Origin: Nitrospirota bacterium
GTDB taxonomy: Bacteria; Nitrospirota; Nitrospiria; Nitrospirales; UBA8639
NCBI GenBank assembly: GCA_003233615.1
Contig: QIMB01000129.1
Coordinates: 1 to 6,695 of the forward strand
DNA: 6,695 bases
Direction: 5' to 3'
The notes beneath the pieces were generated by a model. The model saw nothing but the letters and a program-made list of their open reading frames with translations, was not told the DNA's origin and made no database searches. This document shows, one piece after another, positions 4,990 to 6,695 of this stretch (positions are counted from its first letter, which is position 1; each line of letters begins with the position of its first letter). Made by a program: the position numbers and the translations under genes.

Positions 4990-6372
4990 ATGAGTGAGAG
5001 TCTCAGAACAACTGCCAAAACATCAGAGGCAAAGAGAGAGAATTCGTTATCTCGGATACGAAAACCTTATTTCTCTCAATCCACAAGTTCGCCCATTGAC
5101 CACATCTTACATCTCCATAGAACCATAGGCAATCAGGCAGTTCAGAGGTTGTTCAAATCAGGTGCAATCCAGGCCAAACTCAGAATCGGCCAACCGAATG
5201 ATATTTATGAGCAGGAAGCTGACAGAGTAGCAGAGCAGGTGATGCGGATGCCGGAGCCTGCAATTCAACCAACCTGAGCGGCAGGCAGTCCCTCGTGCAG
5301 GGACAAGGAATTAGTACAGACAAAACCCTTATCCCTTCAAATAACTCCTTTGATCCAGAGGCAGGAAGAGGAAAAGCCTTTCATGACAAAGGGTATTTCA
5401 GGGAGGTCGCAACAATTAAGAAATGATTTACACATGCGATTAAACAGAGGTAGTGGCAGTGGTCAAACATTGCCGAATACAGACAGGAGTTTCGTAGAAA
5501 GAAGGTTTGGAGTTGATTTCAGTGGTGTGAGGATACATACAGACAGCAATGCTGTACAGATGAACAGAGAATTGAATGCTCAGGCATTTACCCATGGAAG
5601 GGATATTTATTTTGGTGCAGGGAGATATAGTACCAACACATCATCAGGCAAAAGGCTTTTGGCTCATGAACTGACTCATGTGGTACAGCAAACACACAGA
5701 CTCGACGCAACTGATAGTCCTACAGCCAGCATACGGCAAAGCAGGGGGGGGCATACTGCCCGACTTGAGTGCAGAGACCGCTCCAATTGTTCAACGTCTA
5801 ATGATCGAAATGATTGTCTTCCTATTAGTTGTGGTGTAGGCGATAGTGGAACCTGTGGGTGGGGTGGCATCGGACCTGAATGTTGCTGCTATGGATCATC
5901 AACTACCGAAAGAGCGACTTCCACGTGCACACCTGCAGCGGGAACTCTTCCGACAAACTGCTCCGCCTATATTAGGAATTCATGGTGGCTCCCGATGGCC
6001 TATGTCAACAATGCAACCTGTGCCTGTCAAGAAACCCCAAATTCCCCGACTGCCAACTGCGTTCGGAAATCCTTACAAGACCGCATGGCAGCCACTCCTG
6101 GATGGTTGCAAGTCCTCGCAGCTGGAGAAAAGGTCAATGATAATCCAGCAAATCCACAACTGTATGCTGCATATCAAGCTTTCGTGCAGATATTTCTAAC
6201 GCCCCGTATCTATCGGGATCATGTTGATGCTTATCGCAACTGTTGTTGTCCTTCAGGCCCTGCTGCCTATCCAGCATGGATAGGTGTAACAACTGTACCG
6301 ATGCCATGCAGTGCTGTAGGATGGTCCATTAGACAGTTCGGTTCATGCCACGGAACGCCAGGTAGATGGTAA
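4990..6372 (+). CDS. eCIS-core (DUF4157) protein 3 with cysteine-rich C-terminus; probable selenoprotein read through UGA at 5275-5277
   Basis: Read through the UGA this is 460 aa, ending in TAA at 6370-6372. ATG 4990 is chosen because the product aligns with the N-termini of the paralogues; the ribosome-binding site is poor. The N-terminal block (about 36-88: LHLHRTIGN, YEQEADRVA) precedes Sec96. P-S-C (101-103) has the same spacing from Sec as in protein 1. The linker is shorter, with one EEEKPFMTK-type repeat. The DUF4157 core (about 168-234) ends in HELTH at 226-230. The C-terminal domain (about 245-460) has 18 cysteines, including CCC at 298-300 and 418-420, plus SWWLPMAYVNNATCAC and a GSCHGTPGRW ending. 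I cannot name this domain; the cysteines suggest disulfides or metal sites in an exported protein. If UGA were a stop, the core would have to start at TTG 5350 or ATG 5383, neither with a well-placed ribosome-binding site. Confidence 0.76.
5275..5304 (+). promoter_or_regulatory. Candidate selenocysteine UGA codon and bacterial SECIS-like hairpin, copy 2
   Basis: In-frame UGA (5275-5277) is followed by a perfect 6-bp stem, GUCCCU (5288-5293) with AGGGAC (5299-5304), closing the loop CGUGC (5294-5298). The UGA-to-loop spacing is 16 nt, identical to the element at 945-973, and G again occupies loop position 2. The ten bases GTCCCTCGTG are identical in both copies, while the 3' arm differs at the base opposite the stem-closing U (A here, G there), keeping it paired. 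This is the stronger of the two hairpins. Confidence 0.68.
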
Positions 6373-6424
6373 GTGAAGATCGTCAAAGGGGAAAAATAGG
6401 GGGCAGGTCTTGTAATGCAGTAAA

Positions 6425-6622
6425 ATGCAAAAAAGGGAAGCAAGCGGAAGGAGGAAACTGCTGCTATTGAATAAACTTGGTGCCGGAGAAACATCCCTTG
6501 GAGTTATTGACTTCGGTCTGTTTTTACCATGGGGATCGGCAAGCGATGGCTACCGGCTTGGGGATTCATGGCTAACTGTTCCAGGAAACTATGGACGTAT
6601 CTGGACTTTAGAGACCGTGTAG
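6425..6622 (+). CDS. Short reading frame or gene remnant downstream of paralogue 3, doubtful
   Basis: The frame encodes 65 aa from ATG 6425, or about 51 aa from TTG 6467. The latter is preceded by a strong AAGGAGG at 6448-6454, but with a long 12-nt spacing. The middle, VIDFGLFLPWGSASDGYRL, looks like genuine protein (hydrophobic strand, then a polar Gly/Asp turn), while the end is short and abrupt. It could be the degraded start of a longer gene. I cannot assign a family. No other gene is seen between 6373 and 6695; the final bases (TTTTAACCACAGAATGA) resemble intergenic tails common in several environmental bacterial phyla. Confidence 0.2.
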   Translation: MQKREASGRRKLLLLNKLGAGETSLGVIDFGLFLPWGSASDGYRLGDSWLTVPGNYGRIWTLETV

Positions 6623-6695
6623 GGGGAAAACTTATTTCTGGTTTCAGGCTTCTTTGACCATTAAGAACAAATACTTGATTTTAACCACAGAATGA

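Noticed and set aside
945..5277. UGA decoded as Gly or Trp genome-wide (alternative genetic code)
   Set aside because: Only two in-frame UGA codons occur in all the coding sequence here, both at the same homologous position, while TGG and GGN codons are used normally.
1134..5385. Internal translation starts at the linker ATGs (EEEPI-MTK) giving separate core proteins
   Set aside because: Purine-rich linker codons mimic a Shine-Dalgarno sequence, but the spacing is poor and the same residues occur in the uninterrupted paralogue 2. Not excluded, but less simple than readthrough.
5846..6199. 117-codon alternate-frame ORF within paralogue 3
   Set aside because: It overlaps the conserved cysteine-rich frame and has no ribosome-binding site.

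Overview
The window is an accessory region built around three tandem paralogues of the eCIS-core (DUF4157) family, all on the + strand. These proteins share an N-terminal block, an acidic linker and an HExxH metallopeptidase-like core, and are known as candidate cargo or toxins of extracellular contractile injection systems. No injection-system structural gene (sheath, tube, baseplate) is visible. The organism is a bacterium with Shine-Dalgarno-led genes and moderate GC. The style of the locus, and an AACCACAG-type intergenic tail at the right edge, fit an environmental planctomycete (anammox-like), Nitrospirota or Desulfobacterota genome, but this is a weak guess.

Layout: 1-222 is the C-terminal end of a thermolysin/protealysin-type M4 metallopeptidase. 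276-593 encodes an emfourin-like inhibitor of such peptidases. 663-2711 is eCIS-core paralogue 1 (OmpA-like domain plus an unnamed C-terminal domain). 2754-4376 is paralogue 2 (SleB-like cell-wall hydrolase C-terminus). 4377-4989 is a gene-poor, AT-rich spacer with inverted repeats, a possible folded RNA and one short doubtful ORF. 4990-6372 is paralogue 3 (cysteine-rich C-terminus). 6373-6695 holds only a doubtful short reading frame.

The main discovery candidate is an in-frame UGA at the same codon in paralogues 1 (945-947) and 3 (5275-5277). The frame stays open on both sides and the protein sequence after the UGA is conserved (Ala, Gly, Pro-Ser-Cys, Glu-Leu-Val-Gln-Thr-Lys-Pro). Exactly 16 nt after each UGA begins the 5-nt loop of a small hairpin with sequence CGUGY, closed by a stem that tolerates a U-A to U-G change. 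This is what a bacterial SECIS element looks like, so both genes are best read as full-length selenoproteins (682 and 460 aa, Sec95 and Sec96) rather than as pseudogenes or truncated genes. Paralogue 2 lacks the selenocysteine block and carries a run of CAG-initial heptamers there instead.

Together the locus looks like a secreted-effector cassette: a protease with its dedicated inhibitor, followed by three modular proteins with a common delivery/peptidase half and exchanged C-terminal domains, two of which point to peptidoglycan. Whether the proteins are loaded into a contractile injection system and whether selenium is really inserted are inferences that need the rest of the genome.
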